Part shown: positions 63,702-64,000 of the stretch, piece after piece
Position numbering within the stretch: position 1 is the first letter of the stretch
Layout: each line of letters starts with the position of its first letter
Source of the DNA: Haladaptatus paucihalophilus DX253
GTDB lineage: Archaea > Halobacteriota > Halobacteria > Halobacteriales > Haladaptataceae
Direction of reading: 5' to 3'
DNA length: 64,000 nucleotides
Assembly: GCF_000376445.1 (NCBI RefSeq)
Contig: NZ_AQXI01000006.1
Coordinates: forward strand, 1-64,000
Program-made: the position numbers and the translations under genes
The notes under the pieces: generated by a model
The model's database searches: none
Told to the model about the DNA's origin: nothing
Seen by the model: only the letters and a program-made list of their open reading frames with translations

Positions 63702-64000
63702 TTAAACCTCCGCGCCGGTCTGCGCCGTCCGACCGCGTGCGTTCCCGGAACGTCCCGTAATCGCACGCAAAATGACGTCCGTCGTGTCCACCTTGTCGTC
63801 GAGAAGTCGCTGCCGACGTTCCTGCCAGTCGGCGTCGCCTTCAAGGATGGAGACTGCTTGTTCGAGCGCTCGCGCGTGTCGGTCCTCCTGTTGATAGTTG
63901 AACAGGAGTTCGTAGCGCTCGTCCAGTTCGTCCGTGTATCCCATCGTGAGCGTGTTGACGTAGATTGCCGGGGTGCCGAGAACGGCACTCTCAGCGGCCA
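63702..64000 (-). CDS. DUF354-like protein (C-terminal part, cut by window edge)
   Basis: About 99 C-terminal residues. The visible frame reads AAESAVLGTPAIYVNTLTMG, then YTDELDERYELLFNYQQEDR, and ends RGRTAQTGAEV. The segment SAVLGTPAIYVNT is the conserved end of the archaeal DUF354 family, a GT-B-like fold related to UDP-GlcNAc 2-epimerases often found beside N-glycosylation genes. The start lies outside the window. It precedes the GT-C-like gene by 44 bp. Confidence 0.75.
   Translation of the reverse strand, partial: AAESAVLGTPAIYVNTLTMGYTDELDERYELLFNYQQEDRHARALEQAVSILEGDADWQERRQRLLDDKVDTTDVILRAITGRSGNARGRTAQTGAEV

Noticed and set aside
1-64000. Insertion sequences, prophage, tRNA or rRNA genes
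   Set aside because: I looked for transposase, integrase, phage structural, tRNA cloverleaf and rRNA signatures and saw none; a search with profile models would be needed to be certain.

Overview
The window is from a halophilic archaeon. The evidence is acidic proteomes, Tat-type lipoprotein signals, HTH-10/Bat-like regulators, HalX and PadR regulators, a TFB, halocyanin, UPF0058 proteins and Orc1/Cdc6 with ORB repeats. The regulator repertoire resembles Haladaptatus or a relative, but genus is a guess. Single-copy housekeeping genes (hisS, nadE, tenA, TFB) argue for a chromosome or a chromosome-like replicon, although an origin and a ParA cassette are present. No rRNA, tRNA, insertion sequence or CRISPR array was seen.

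Layout. 1-3.9 kb: the start of a polytopic GT-C-like protein cut by the window edge, a frameshifted and circularly permuted peptide-type solute-binding protein, and a PAP2/IPC-synthase-like membrane protein. 3.9-6.6 kb: a replication origin. About 1.5 kb of AT-rich DNA carries nine ORB-like 20-mers, a nearly perfect 50-bp inverted repeat with arms 965 bp apart, 28-bp and 19-bp tandem repeats and a dyad; the last ORB touches the start codon of orc1/cdc6. 6.7-27 kb: a regulator-rich stretch with many small paralogous genes. It holds four HTH-10 regulators, two PadR regulators, two of the three DUF7344-type proteins (the third is at 38.3 kb), two UPF0058 proteins, a KaiC-like/winged-helix protein, a HalX response regulator with a PAS histidine kinase, small zinc fingers, halocyanin, TFB, and a ParA plus partner cassette preceded by short AT-rich repeats. 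27-38 kb: metabolic and membrane genes (tenA, hisS, a secreted metalloprotease, nadE, a PH-domain protein, a GlmU-like nucleotidylyltransferase) and a membrane-spanning protein with an outside calcium-binding-type domain and an inside winged helix. 39-43.5 kb: a GT2 gene overlapped by a 59-aa membrane protein, and a four-gene overlapping operon of the DUF58/DUF4129 type without a MoxR ATPase.

43.7-64 kb is a surface-glycan locus. It contains two GT4 glycosyltransferases, two Wzx-like flippases (one fused to a threonine-rich stalk), two paralogous Tat-exported beta-helix proteins, a sulfatase-like protein, a lipoprotein polysaccharide deacetylase, an FkbM methyltransferase, an asparagine-synthase-like amidotransferase, a DUF1616 protein with a Thr/Gln-rich tail, an NAD-dependent sugar epimerase, a large GT-C-like membrane protein and the end of a DUF354 protein. 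Together these could make, modify, flip and display a polysaccharide or N-glycan.

Most unexplained signals are non-coding. They are the mirrored origin arms; a GTTTGAAAC...GAAAC dyad upstream of two paralogous duplicated-domain proteins; short repeats shared between the ParA promoter and a gap near tenA; and a CTTACCC...GAAAGT motif around a zinc-finger operon. Family names with DUF numbers are from memory and no database was searched.
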